Shown here: one piece after another, positions 36,936 to 50,317 of the stretch
Position numbering within the stretch: the stretch's first letter is position 1
Layout: each line of letters opens with the position of its first letter
NCBI RefSeq assembly: GCF_018691265.1
Contig: NW_024881278.1
Span: forward strand, 1,922,001-1,986,000
Length of the DNA: 64,000 nt
Origin: Tyto alba
Taxonomy: Eukaryota; Chordata; Aves; Strigiformes; Tytonidae
Direction: 5' to 3'
Position numbers and translations under genes: made by a program
The notes under the pieces: model-generated
Seen by the model: only the letters and a program-made list of their open reading frames with translations
The model's database searches: none
Told to the model about the DNA's origin: nothing

Positions 36936-39900
36936 GTGAGAAATTCTTACTCATTTTTACTTGAGCTAGGTGCTAACTCAAAGTGAAAGATGAAATAAAA
37001 GCTGTCTATGCATGTTTACCATTGTTCAAAGGCCTCAGAGAAAACAAAAAGGAATTGAAGTTGTTTGAGATGATAAAGCTCTAGAAAGCAAAATAGTAGT
37101 ATTAGCCTTTGTTCTCTAAAACTGTGGAAAAGAGAATTCTTTCTGACTCATTATTTCTGAGCAGAATTGTGATTCAGAGGGTTGTGTGGGATCCTTCTAA
37201 AACCATGGCATAGAAATAACGGTTGCCTGTGGTGAGGCAGGGTATGTTCCTCATAGAAAAAAAATGCATTTTTAGCTAGGGGTAATACGTGTGACTGTTT
37301 AGTGCTTCTCGGTGGTTTATATGCTAAAAATTCTACCTAAAAATAAAAGTTCTTTGTTCCTCCTTTTTGCAGGACAAAATGTGAAAATTTGGAGGATACA
37401 CTTAAAATTTGGAAAAGAAATTGTTTTAAGGTTAGAAATTTTTTGTTACGCCTAGGAAAATCTGTTCAGACAAGTCGTAGTTACCATCTGCATGTGCAGA
37501 CAACAGGAATACTGTACTTCTGCAGAAAACTGTACCTCTCCGTCAGTAGCTGACTGGTTAAAAGGCTCTGAGCTTTACAGCCCTTCAGCCCCGTTTGTGT
37601 CCTAGAAACAAGAGCCTCATCTGCCTCGCTGCTTTACAGCAGAACACGTGTGTTACAGTAAACTGTCAGGTGGTTTGTCATATAGAAAGAGCCAGGAGAC
37701 TGAAGGCTGGAGGCTACGAGCAGAGGTGGGTGGAAATAAAACGCAGAGATGGTAGAGCCCATGTTGCCCTCTGAAGGCAGGGATCTGGGGCTCGGGGCAC
37801 GCCAGTTGCATCAGCACGGTGCTTGTACCAGCTCCTTTCCCGAGGTGCTCCTCTGATGAGGGCGTATGTGTCTGGTCATCTTATGGATTGGGTCACATGG
37901 GCCTGTCTAATATATATTTATGTTATGCTACCAGAATTAAAGCTTTTTCCCTTTGTATAAGCCTCTGCTTTATTGTTCCCCCCAGCATTTAAAGAATTGC
38001 TGTCAGTATCATTACGTATTTGAAGTAGCTTTCATATTTTTTAAGATCCGACATGGCAGATTTGATCACCTAACTTTGTGTATTAAGGCAGGTCATAGCA
38101 TCTCACCTGGTAATTCTTGAATTGCATAATTTCTTTTTAATCTATAGGCCATTATTTAGAAAGACACTTCACCTTCGTTTTAATTCATTACCGCTTTAGC
38201 CCCACTAAATCCTAATGTTGTGTCACCAGAGTTTGCCTGCTTACAGCCAGCCTGGAGTAGCAGGCAGTGTGTGCTAAAGGGGAGCGGGCAGATATCTTCA
38301 GAATGATGGGTTAACCCACACAAAATCCAGTATTTATTGCTGTCTGTTCAGTGACTTCCAGGATGTCAGGGTCAAGCTATTACAGTTGCACAGGATAAGG
38401 TGGATGTTATCTTTCAGTTTTGTTCTCATATTACACCTTGCTGGTTTGCGTTACAAGAAACTTCAAATAACACATACTACTTTGTGTGCATTGAGTTGGG
38501 TCTGATCATATGCCTCCTCCAGTCATTCACTCTAATAGGTAATTTTGCTCAACACAGTTAATTACATTCATGTCTCTCTACCCATCAGCTGAAGTTTATG
38601 TGTGTTTTATGCTTTTGGTCAAACTCTCATCTTATCTATAAGAGTTTCATGTATGTTTATTTTGCTATTACAAAGAACCAGAGATTTGGGAGGTGAATCC
38701 TTACGATTCTGATGATGGTTCTGGGATTATCCTGATCGACAACAAAGGAATTTTGGAAGGCTTGGCTGGGAAAAAGTTTAAGAAATAGCTTTTGGGTGTT
38801 ATATTTTTTGGAGTTACTACTTGAATAGCTTGGGTTTTTTTGAAGTAGACTATGAAATTGACTTTGACAATCATCTTACTCTTGTCTTCCAACTATTTGA
38901 AAGCCAAGACTGTCTAATCCTGACTCCAGAACCAGGGCACGGGTTGCTAAACATACAGATAATGTTTCAAGTTTGATTTACAGTTTTCAGATTTAAGAAT
39001 GGAACAATTGTGATGTACTGATCTAGTAGAAAAGCATCCTACAACATAAATTCTACCCCCAAAACAGAGTTAAGAAAATGAAAATACAAGTTTGATTAAA
39101 TAAGAACAAACAGGATCAATTTAGCCTTCCATTCCTTATGTTTGGAAGTGAGAGAATTATTTCTATTCATTTAATGTTTGTCATTCATGTAAGAAAACAT
39201 GTTCATATTAAGATAGATTTGTTATTTTTTCCTCAAAAAATGATAAAGAAAATCCCCATATATCGTATATGATAAATTAAGTCTATTTGTCCACTGATTT
39301 TTGGTATTCTTTTCACTGAAGTAAGATTCATGTAGCACAGCTTATTCTAAAGATATTTTTTCTGTACTGTAGAAATTTCCTGCCTTATAGTGTACGTTGA
39401 GTTAATGTATCATTAAACATATGTAATATTTGTGTTCTTTGGACTGAAAATAAGCTGTGTAATATGGAAGATCTGAGTCTATAGAATAACGAAATCTCAT
39501 GTCTTTGTTGTAAGGATCTTTATTATTTTTTGTTTAACTATTGAAAGAAATTGCAAGGAAGTGATTTATTAAATGGTTGAAAATATGTGAAATGTCTTCA
39601 GATAAGTATGTAATTTAGGTTTTTCATTGTAATTCCACTACTTGCTATAGCTAGCAACAACCATGTTTCATGCTAGTACATGCTACCTTAGGTGGACAAT
39701 GTAGAAGGAAGAAAAATACTAAACACTTAAAAGAGTATGCCTAGAGTTATCAAAGGCAAAGAAATATTTTGAGGGTATTTGGCCTGAGCTGTTGCTCAAC
39801 TTCTCAAAATTGAAAGACAAGATTAAATTTCTCTCCAAAAAAAGAAATGCTTTCACTGACAGTTGAACCTTTAGGGTGTTAGGGAGGGGTTGGCCTCATC

Positions 39901-41799
39901 GAATGCAGTTACATCGCACTAAATATGTTTCAATTTCTGAAAGCTTTTGACTAACTTTTGGCGATATCAGTCATGATGAATCTATTATGGGGGGAGAAAA
40001 TCACATACCTAAATGAAGTTCATTTTTCTTTTATGATGATGTCTACGTATCTGTCAGAATCTCAGAGTCTTGCTGGGTTTGTCTAAACTTTGATCTTCCA
40101 CTCAGGGTTAATTGCTGTGCAAGGATAAATGGTTCAAAGATAAGCACACTCAGCACACTGTGACCTTCTTCACTCATGTTAAAGGAACATGAGGAATAGA
40201 AATGAGTGAGAGTTTTAAAACCATCTAATGATGCTTTTTGCATCATGTGAAAGTCTCTCTCCAAAGAAATACTTGGAAATTGGTTTTCATGACATCTTGT
40301 GTGATTCATGTAAGACTCCTCCTGTAATGCAAAGGAAAAATTTACACTTCAGTGCCATTTCTTAAATCCTTTACAGTATTCTGTGAAACATGCTGGATTC
40401 TGATCAGTGACTCATTCTTTCTTTTTCCCCCCTCCAAACTGTGTACTTAATGAACAGAAAGAAAAATGACTGACACAGAGCAGGAAGAATGTAGTGATTT
40501 ATAAAGCTCCATTAGGTGGGAACATATGAATAATTTGGTTTTTGTCTGAATTTTGTGTTGCAACTGAGTAAAGGGCTGTGTGGGTGTGTGTGGGTGTGTA
40601 TATAAAGATATCTATGTATGTATCAGGGAATTAAAGATCACTGTAACGGGCTGTTTAAATGTCTGATAGATCAGGCCACTTTCAAACTTCAAAACAACAC
40701 CTTACTGGATTCACATGCATTAACAATACACATTAGCAATAGTTAGTTTTCTTAATCATTACCACTACAAACACAAAACTTTCTGTCTTTAACATTTATA
40801 TCCTAAATTAGCTGTGAGTGTCCAATACCAGAGAGCTGATGCTATGTAGCAAGGGCTAGAAGTCAGGGTGATCAGACCTGAGAGTGCTTTGATGGAGAAG
40901 CCAAAATCAAAATGGGTTCATTTGTTCTCCATCTTTCTTTCCTTTCATACTTTTGATGCTCCTTACCCTCGCCCCAAACAAAGGGGGGGTGATTGCGTAT
41001 GCTCTCGGTATAATTCAGCTTACTTTTGGGCCCAGGTCTTGCTCTTAATTTTGCCAGGCATCTTTCTTGCTTATTGTGCAGTGTGATTCTGCTTCCATCA
41101 GCAGACATCTCCTGCTTCTTCTGCAGGATTATTTTGCTTTCACCAGATTTCTTTCCTGCCTGCTCTATATCTTCAGTTCTCATCTTGCAGACTTTACTAC
41201 TTCTGCATGTTTTCCTGTATCCTACTTGTGCAGCTAAACCGCAGATCTCCATTTCCTCACTGGTAGTTACATATTATGTATATATTTATGCTCAGTTCTG
41301 TGAAAAAAATGCTTGTTACGGGTTATGCTGTTGATAGCAGTACAATTCTGCAGAATCCTTGTACGCCATCTGGGTTCATGCTCTTGTAGTGTGCTTGTGT
41401 CTGGGTTCAGGGCAATCAAATGCAAATTGTATCTGCTTCTACTTTATGGGTGGAACAGACCTCTGCTTTAAAAGTTGCTCCTGTCTTTTAACTGTAGTTG
41501 CAGTTGATGTATTTTTCATCTTGGAGGCTCCATATCTATGAAGTAATGTTTTCATTCTGGGTATTAGTTCTGCAGTGTGGGACTGCAAATAGCGCAGGAA
41601 AATTTTGTTTGTTTGATAGCTGTTTCCTTTGAGATTGAATTATTCTGGTAAGTAGTTTTTGTTCTTTAAGTTTGTTTTCTGTCCTTTCCCAAACACTATT
41701 TTAAGCTGTATTTGCTTCTCAAGATTCCAGTCGTGTTAAATTACATTTTATATATTAAACCAACACCTTTTTTGTGACTTCTTGCATTTTTCTTTATAG
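36936..41799 (+). other. TASP1: TASP1 intron, 4.9 kb
   Basis: This intron runs from donor GTGAGA to acceptor TTCTTTATAG. It is mainly AT-rich unique sequence. A (TG)n-rich simple repeat lies at 40577-40601 and a somewhat more GC- and CpG-rich segment at about 37500-37880. I see no mobile element or nested gene. Confidence 0.85.
40577..40601 (+). repeat. (TG)n / TGGG microsatellite
   Basis: TGTG units are interrupted by GGG, about 25 bp in all, followed by TATATAAAG. It is a simple repeat. Confidence 0.8.
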
Positions 41800-41873
41800 T
41801 GGAATTTCTGTGGAGCCATACAACAGAGAGCATGTGTGTAGGATATATGTCTGCACAGGATGGCAAAGCTAAG
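41800..41873 (+). CDS. TASP1: Taspase 1, exon encoding residues 366 (end)-390
   Basis: The exon is 74 nt: two bases complete Val366, then 24 codons end in phase 0 at AAG|GTAAGC. It encodes EFLWSHTTESMCVGYMSAQ followed by DGKAK. The 'LWSHTTESMCVGYM' core strand pair of the beta subunit is essentially identical to the mammalian sequence as I recall it. The acceptor is TTCTTTATAG and the donor is strong. Skipping this exon would shift the frame. Confidence 0.97.
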
Positions 41874-44800
41874 GTAAGCCACGAAGAAGAGGTTGTAATA
41901 CTGTAGAATGAGTGCAGAAGCTAAGGAGAATATGAAATGATGATAATGAAATATATAAGAAATTTCTATCTTTAAGAGAATGGAAAAAGTAATGGATGTG
42001 TAAGCAGCTAAATATATGTATTGATTGGGCATTTCTAATTCCTTTTTTTTTTTTTATAATTGCAGCAGTCAACAAACCTATGCTAACATATGTATTCTAT
42101 CAGGAAAAGATGCCACAGACACTTTTCCATTTCTTTCTTCTGCTGACAATAATTGTATTTGAATAACTAGCTTGATTCAGTTATACTGACTAGGTTGGTA
42201 CAGTATTTTTCTATTGGCATGTCTTCATTCAGATAAAGCATTTGCACCAAAGAAGCAGGGAGAGGGTATAAAACGAACCTTGAGGCAGTCTCTAGAATAG
42301 CCTCTCTGGTAAACAATTAACATTGATGGTTTAGTTTTTTGGAGTCTTCTTTTCTTTTCTGGAATAAGAGAAATATTATTTCAAAACTGAGTTTAGCAGT
42401 GGATACTGGAAAAATCCTCAACATGGAACAGTGGGGATTAACCAGAGGATAAGAGCCCTCTACTCTTAGGAATAGAGCAATGAAAGGAGAAAAAGGCAGG
42501 GTTTGTGACACAGCAACTAGAGCACTTAGGAAAGGTGTTTGTGCAATGAGAATGAACATGGGAGAAGCTGCAAGCAGAGAGAAATTCATCATTTCTGTAG
42601 ACCTTTATAAATGTACAACCATCAGTATTCAAGACTAAGAGTGAAAAATTTGAACTGATTAAAGGAAGTGACAAAAGCAGGGGGAAGAGCCAGAATAAGA
42701 AGGCTCCCTGATACAGTTAAACTAATAGGGGAGGTGGAGGTGTTTGCTGGAATATTTGCATCTATTAGAGAGATGACAGCCAGGAAGTTTATACTGGCAG
42801 ATTGTATTTCCCCCTCTATTTAATTTGAGAGAGAAATACGAAGGAGGAGGTGAGAGATAAAAAAAGATCATCTAAAAGAAGGAAAATTGGCATCAGATAT
42901 TTTAAGCACCAAGAATGGTGTTTGAAGCATTGGGATTGAATGAGTTCCTCCTCAAGGAGTAAAAAAATGTATAGAACAAAAGACAAGAATGCCCCAGAAG
43001 GAGGAGGAAGATAAAAGCAGCTGGTGAAGGAAGTGCTGGTAGAGCTGTTAGTGAAGCAGTCACTTTTCTGACTATGTACAGTTCTTTCCAGTTAATTATC
43101 CATGGAATAGAGTGTGGTTTCACTTGTTTTCTTAATATTTATTTCGGATTTATTAGAAAACAATCCAGACTGAAGCTAAAAGCTTGGACTGGACTGAGTG
43201 AAACTAAGGCAAGCTCAGCTGCAGATGTTCTAGTATTCATCTAATTAGTTTTAAAATCATTATCTTGTGTTTGCAGTGAAAGAAGAATTATTAGAATGTG
43301 CAATGTTAAATTATTCCAGTGTGCACACCTGCTTCTGGCTTACTCTGCAAGGCTCAAAATATTATTGTTTCTTCCTGGCTGTGCCTGTCTAATTAATAAA
43401 TAAATGATAAATACGAAATCTGTCTGGTAATGAGTACTAGCATGACAGTGCCATGCCCAGAGATGTTTTCCTACTCGCAGTTGCAACATTTGACATCTGG
43501 TGTGCATTGTTTTCATACTGCTGGTAAATTCTCCAGCTGGTAATCTTGATTGCGCTGACAGACACAGCTGCTCTTCTTGGTTCACTTTTAAATTATGTTT
43601 TTGACCTTCATTGAAGAGTTAATCCCCCTCCCTTTCTTCCCTCTTTGAGTCTGTGGTCACAAATGCTTTCCAGAGAAAAACCACAAATGCTTTTGCTGCC
43701 GACTTCTATTGATCAAAAAAAGTCTGTCATAAAAGCTGGAATTTTATTCTGCTACAACTAGGACTAAGTTATAGATGGAAAACTGGGCTTGAAATAGAAC
43801 ACAATGTATTGCAAATGAAAAAAAAAAATAATTCCTTTAATAGAATAACTGTTTTGGTACAATTAATTTTGAGTGCTTGCCGTGAAAGAATAATGGTGTA
43901 AGAATTCATAAAAGTATAAAATATCACTTGTTTATGAGTACCATAGGAAAATGATTGGGCAGCAGCTTGTAGAGAAACATCTTACTTTCCTGTTTTTCTA
44001 GGGTGGTAAAGAGCTTCAGTTTTTCTTTCTTTCATCAATCTAGGACTCAAGTTTTATTCTTAAACCAAGGGATTGTCACAGTGGCAGATTTTGGGCTGGT
44101 TCAATTTAATGAACATGAAAGCACACTTTTGTAACAAGTCTTTTAGAAAGTGAGAAGGGTTTTAAGTATATACTGTTATGAGTTAGACTAATATTAGAAT
44201 CATAATTATATAAAGGGGTACATACTAAGGAAGAAAAAGGATCCTGCTTTATAATCTTAGTGTGGTTCTTTGTGCTTTTGGAGGCTAATGCATTTCATAA
44301 TAGGACCTAGCAAATGGTGGTCCTGAACCCAATGCAGAGATTGTGGAGATGTAGGAGGCCTTTTTCTTACAAGACACTTAGACACTTAGAAGCTAGATGC
44401 CAGCTCACCTGCAGACACTGGTATGCACGAGAGGTGGAAACACACTCAACCAAATAACTAGCAGCAGCTCCTGCAAAGAGCAGTGGGGCACGAAAGTGGA
44501 ACCGGAGACCTGAAGTGGTTCGTACACCCTGACCTGCTGGCGCTCCTGACTTTTAGCGCTGTGAGCTCTCCAAGTACTGATTTAGAAGTTGCCTTGCAAA
44601 AGGGGTTTATTTCCTCCTGGGTTAGAAGAGACTGGGTTCTGCAGTTGGCCACTCACCTCCAAACTACACTGCCTGGTTGCTAACTTGCCAGCATAAAGTG
44701 GCTGACCCTGCAAGAGCTGTGGAACAGTTTTGCACAATGACTAATAATTGTTTGATTTAAAGCATGCTTTCTGTAAAGGTGGCCAGTCTTTTTTTGGAAA

Positions 44801-45944
44801 ACCATTTGCCTGGAAAAGTCACTGTTTCCTGTCGCACATTGGTTTAAAATGTTTGGTTGAACGTTACTTTAAAAATACTGGGGAGGCTTGCCAGGTGAAC
44901 TAAGTTCACACCTTATTGCTGACACGGTCGTCTCTGGTTGCATGACTTATTACTTGCCTTTAGTGTGCTCTCAGCACTGAAAAAGTATTTCATCTCCTCC
45001 ACCACTGATAGCACTGCAATGTCACCTTCTCTACCTGCAAAGTTGAGATCTCATTGACTTCCTTCTGATTCTTATGCCCTTGAACCCTTACATCACTGCC
45101 ACAAGCAGCTGATCAAAGCGTATACTTGCTGGTTCAACTGTGCTCTTCTTTGTTTCTTGTCATCCCTCTTGACACGAGCAGTTTCATAATCACTCAGTGC
45201 CAGTGTTTGTCACATAATGGATGTGGAAGGAAACAAACTTTCCATCTGAACAGATTTTACCCTTTTATATGCTTCTTGGAACTAACCTGTACCACCTATT
45301 GTTACAACTTATCTAGACTGGTGTCGGAGCCTCAGCTATGGTGAATTTAAGAGACAGATATATTCTGTTTTAGAAATTGCCAGTCCCAGATTTCCTTCCT
45401 GAAGCAATACCGTGACAGATTGTTTCAACATTGGGCCTGTTCTTTGGGAAGATGAATGGACTTTCCAAGATCTCCTGAAGCAAAGTTTCTGCATTGCCAT
45501 CTATATAATGGTAGAATTGTCACAAAAGCTGACACTCAACTACTTCCATCCGTTAGTCAGGTTATTAGAACATTCTGGTCTCTGTGGAAGTTTCTGGCCA
45601 CAGCCATGAGAATAGATAGAAAATACTAGTCTGTGGACTTCCTCTGCACTTACCCAGCTGCTTTTGTAGCAGTAACTGCTGCATCAGCAAAGGTTAAGAC
45701 TTACAGATTGAAGGACTGGAAGATTAAATGACTTCATGAACTGAAGGGGTATGTTTTTTCTTTTTTGTTATTGTGATGTTGACTCATTGTCCTGGGTTGA
45801 GTGAGCGGTGGAGTTTTTTTGGTGGCAGGGGAGGAGGCTATAGGGGCATCCCCCTGGGAGAAGCTTCTCGAAGCTCCCCCAGCTCCAAGTCAGCTCCACC
45901 TCTGCACCAAAACTGAGCCCATCAGCTGCGCCTCTGCCAGAACG

Positions 45945-45951
45945 TATTTAA
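45945..45951 (+). promoter_or_regulatory. TATA-like box of the solo LTR
   Basis: TATTTAA follows the U3-like region about 155 bp into the LTR and lies 660 bp before the LTR AATAAA. Its position and sequence are consistent with a retroviral promoter. Activity is not known. Confidence 0.5.
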
Positions 45952-46607
45952 GAAGGGACGTGGTGAGGAGCAGTGGGACTGGTGAGGAGGAGTTGCTGCA
46001 GCTGCATGAACACCAAGGTCAGTGGAGGAACGGAGGAAGAAAGGAGGGGGGAGGTGTGCCGGAGCAGAGACCCCCCTGTATCCTGTGGGGAGACGGCAGG
46101 GCGGCCCCCCCTGCCACCCATGGAGATCTACGGTGGAGCAGACACTGATTTATGGCCTGTGTTTCACATAGATGATAAAGGTGACTGTGCCTGAAGAAGG
46201 CTGGGATCATATGGGAAGAAGCAGCCCCACTGCTGTAATTCAGCACTGGGAGGATTGCAGCATGCGGGGGAGTCCCACGCCGGAGCAGCTCGGGAAGGGC
46301 TGCAGCTGTGGGAGGGGAGAAAGTTGGAGAAAGATGGTGACCCATGACAGAGCAGTGTGGGGAACGCTGCGGCCCATGGGAGGGACTCATGTTGGAGAAA
46401 GTTTGTGGAGGACTGTCTGCTGTGAGAAGGAAGAAGCAGCAGCACTGACTGCACCCCCATTCCCTGCCCCTGTGCCACTGGGGGAGGAGGTAGAGATATC
46501 GGGAGCAGAACTGAGCCCGGGAAGAAGGGAGGGGTGGGGGGAAGGTGTTCTCAAGATGTGGCAATGCTTCTCACTGTCCTACTCTGTTATGTGTTGTTAG
46601 TGTCTGT

Positions 46608-46613
46608 AATAAA
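46608..46613 (+). terminator. LTR polyadenylation signal AATAAA
   Basis: AATAAA lies in the R/U5-like part of the LTR and is followed by a T/GT-rich stretch (TGTATGTTCTTTTTTTC) that suits a downstream element. Because the LTR is sense to TASP1, this signal could end TASP1 transcripts before the last exon. Confidence 0.65.
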
Positions 46614-49600
46614 TGTATGTTCTTTTTTTCTTCCCCTAACGGGTCTGCCTTTGGCTCATGATCATAATGGGTGATTTTTTCCCCATCCCAGTCCTATCTC
46701 AAACCCCAAGCCTGGCTCTCTGCCCCTTCTCATTGCCGAAAGAGAAGGGGGAGAGAGTGGCTGAGTGGTGGTTGGCTGCTGACCAGGCTCAAACCACGAC
46801 ACTCATGACTGACTTGATATGAATTTAAAATCTTTGATAGACAGCTAGCTCTATTAGATTCCCTGCCCAAACTTTCTTTTTCTGAGACACTAGTCTTCAG
46901 AATGACCTTCCAGATGTTTTGGTTTTGTTTGCTTTTTTTTTTTAAAGGGCCCATACTACTTCCATCAGCTGATCACAGCATCAGCTAAGAAGGTCATCCT
47001 GTTACCAGAGCTGTGACCTCTTTAAAGATACTCTGGCAGCTTTTAATTAATTGGTTCCAATTTTCCTGAACTCATTAGGTTACATTCTGAGAGCTTAAGC
47101 AATTGTGTTGTCACTATTGGGAACATAGTGCTATTCTGATGACTACAGTGTTGCTTCTTGGAGCTCTGTCCATACTGTCACAGGCAATGTGCAATATTTG
47201 AAGTCTTAACAGTTGGCGTAGCATTTGGTAGAGCAATTTAAGTGTCAGTTTGCATGAAGGGCTTTGAGACCTTCTGCCTTGTAATTTGGGAGTGAGAGAA
47301 ATAACTCCTTGAATTCACCCATAATGTGATCTTTCAGATGTGAATGGAGAACAGGAAGAAAAGGAGGTTAGTGGGTAGGTTACAAGTTAATTGACTCCTC
47401 TTAGTTACATAATCTTCATATTTTCTTGTTCTTTGTCTGCTTGCCCAATGGAGGATGCTGCAAAGGAAAAGAATTTCTTCAATCTCAAATGATGGTGCAG
47501 CATATGCCTGCAATGTGAATTCACATACCAACTGCATCTCTTGAAGGTTCTGGTTATGGGTAGGCAGCCTTTCTTTGATTTAATGTTGTGTATCTGTGCA
47601 TAATCAAGCAGGAGCCCTTTTATCTCAGACAGGATCTGCAGAGTGTTTGTTCCCTTGAGGCCCACAGTATGCTGTGCCAGAATGTGTAAGTGGGCAGGAT
47701 GTGCCACTTCTTTCCTGGATCTCCCGTTTCTTCTATTATCGTAGTGATTGAGAGTAGTTGGTGGTGTATGATGTTTTTGCTTGAAAGTAGGTACTTCCTC
47801 ACTGTGTTTTCAGTAGTGTTTGAAGTTAGAGTGCTTTCCTTCCAGTGAAAGATCCAATCTCAACACCAACAATGTGCAGTTTTGGTCCTGTGTTATGTGT
47901 AGGTATTTGAAATAATTTGTTAGTTCACCATGGTTCTTAGTATATATAAATGTACTATATGATCTGTGTATAAATGTTGCTAACTTTTGCAATTACTGTA
48001 AATGTTGCAATACTCTTGAGATATCCTTGTAGATCAGCTTCATGGGTTTTAGTTTTTGTAACACCTAGATGACCTAGACAATGAGTTTCTAAAAATCTAG
48101 TTGTAATATTGAATGTAATCCAATTCAGTTGCCAGTTTAAATCTCTCTTTGGCAGATACTCAGTTCTTATAAAATGAATTACTAAGCTCTATGCTATGGC
48201 AGGTTTTAATATTGCGAAGCTACATATGCCATTCTTTCCATTTTCTAATGAACCAAATTCAAGTTGCCTTGCAAGATACGGGGTAACAGTAGTGGAGAGT
48301 GTTGCATATTGCTATGTTTGAAAACATCCCTCAGCAACAACTGCTGTCTACAGCCAAATGTTGTGGTTGCAATACGCAAACAGAAACTTTATCTTTGACA
48401 GTTAATTTCATTTTCCAGTATGAGGAAACATGGTGGACAGGGAGACCATTTCCAGTTCATTATTTTTGTTGAGATGGTAGGTGCTGTAATCAGATTTACT
48501 CGCCTTTATTAACACTGTAAAATTTCCCTCTATTTTTGAAGTGACATGTATGACAAACACTGATTGTAGTAATTGTTGTTGGTTTTCTGATGACGAGCTT
48601 CTGCATTTTACCTTGTGAGTAAAAGGTCTGTGAAAGCCCTTTGTCAGGAGAAGAGCAGTTATCCACTATTCATTGGGTGAAGAAATACATCTTGGAAGAA
48701 TCCTAATTCTAATTTGAAAATTAGTGGAAAAGTTTACTGAGCCTGTTTAGTTAACAGAAATACTAAGTCAAATAATTCAGTCATTCTTTTCAGACTACAG
48801 AGACAGTCTTTTAACTTCATGAGACAGGAAAAGTATATGTCACTGTTATACTTTGTTGTGTGTGGTTTTGTTTTTTTTTTCTTTAATCTGTACTCTTGTC
48901 TGAAGACTGGGGAATCGGTCAGAAATTTTCACGTGAAAAGAACTCTGCATACAGTAAAGCATCCAGTTCTCACATAAAATATAAGGTATTTGTATTTGTC
49001 AGAAACAACCTTCAGTGCTAAGATACCAGTTAAAATATTTGGTTCGTAGACCTTCATGGAAATTATGGGCTCTGAGATGGGAGGATAAGTTCAGTTTTTT
49101 GGGCTGAGTTCTTACATAAAGCCAGTAGTTCTGGAACTCTTCTCATATTTGGCTGATTTATTTTATAATGGAGCAGAGAAGATGGGATTGTATATCCAGG
49201 TACACAAATATAAATGCAATAACCTGACCTAGCACCTGCAATTCAGAATGGTAAAAATCACATTTTAAGATATATGGCAGTATTTTAGAATACCTCTATA
49301 AAAGCCTGGGACACTGAGCTGAATAGATTATTGATTGGTACATGGCCTTAGACCGTCTAAATACATGTATAAGTGATTTTGAGAGATTAAAATGCTTTAG
49401 TTTTCAACTTTCTTAAAATTTGTTGGTTTGTTTTTTTTTTTTTTCTTATTTTTTAACATTTCACCGAACGAGTTGCACACAGGATGATCTGATAGCAGCA
49501 GTTGCCAGTGTTTTGCAAGTCACCTTCTCCTGTCACATGGCAGGTGTACATTCCAACCGTGTTGGGGGAAAGCTTCCCAGGAGACAGGGCAGCAGAGGAT

Positions 49601-50260
49601 GGCTATTGCTGCCAAATGTGGCTGGCTGCCTGGGAAAGACACTGAGAATAGGTGGCCAGGTGGCTCTGATGGCGGAGGTGTGTACCCAGCTAGAAAACTT
49701 ATAGACCTCTCAGTGATTCTGAATTTTTAAAGAATATATGGGTTTGGTGGCACTTCTCTTTAAGAAGTAAGGCGGTAGAAAGAAATTTCGTTAAGTATAT
49801 GATGTCCTTGGTCTTTCATTATATTTCTTCTCAACCGGGTAATGAATGGAAAAAGTTTGTTTCAGAAATTATTCTGTCCAAAGCACATCCTGAGCATTTA
49901 ATAAGGAAGCTAAACACATGAAGTACTCCCTAGATTTGCTTAAGAACTGAATGTGCTGGCATCTGGTAGTTGTACTCTGTCCTCTTGGCAGCATGTGATT
50001 GACTTCAGTTTTCTCATGGAGCACTGTCTTTTGGCTTAAACTTTATATTCATTTTACATTGTATTTATGCTTTCAATGAGAAAAAAATGAAACTAGTGAC
50101 AAACTAATACTTTTATGTGAATAAAAAGAGACTAGCTCTTTAAAGACTAAAAAAAAAAAAAATCTTTTTCGTATTAGTTGGTCTCAAGGTTGTTTCAGAA
50201 TCTTTGACCATGAGACATGAAGTAAAGTAAGTCTTGGCACAACTTGTAGTTTTGGGTAGG

Positions 50261-50317
50261 TTTTTTTGTTTGTTTTGTTTTTTTGTTTGTTTTGTTGTTG
50301 TTGTTGGTTTTTTTTTT
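50261..50317 (+). repeat. (TTTG)n / TTG low-complexity tract
   Basis: Mixed TTTG, TTTTG and TTG units pass into a T run. It is a simple repeat. Confidence 0.85.

Larger units (their letters stand above)
45788..46801 (+). mobile_element. Solo LTR of an avian endogenous retrovirus (ERVL-like)
   Basis: The element begins TGTCCTGGGTT and ends AAACCACGACA, imperfect inverted ends with the canonical TG...CA. The same 5 bp, CTCAT, flank it at 45783-45787 and 46802-46806, which indicates a target-site duplication of the size used by ERVL-type elements (a 6-bp reading, ACTCAT, is also possible because one A is shared). Inside are a TATA-like box (45945), GC-rich degenerate repeats with 'ccggagcag' units, and an AATAAA at 46608. 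There are no gag, pol or env sequences, no primer-binding site and no second LTR, so it is a solo LTR left by recombination. Its GC-rich body creates spurious open frames of up to 181 codons. Its orientation matches TASP1. The ERVL assignment rests on remembered resemblance and TSD length. Confidence 0.9.

Noticed and set aside
46019..46564. 181-codon open frame on the minus strand, the longest in the window
   Set aside because: It lies wholly inside the solo LTR, antisense to it. The GC-rich degenerate repeat body lacks stops by composition, and the peptide has no domain features.
45801..46600. Open frames of 115 and 142 codons on the plus strand
   Set aside because: Both are within the solo LTR, which is non-coding.
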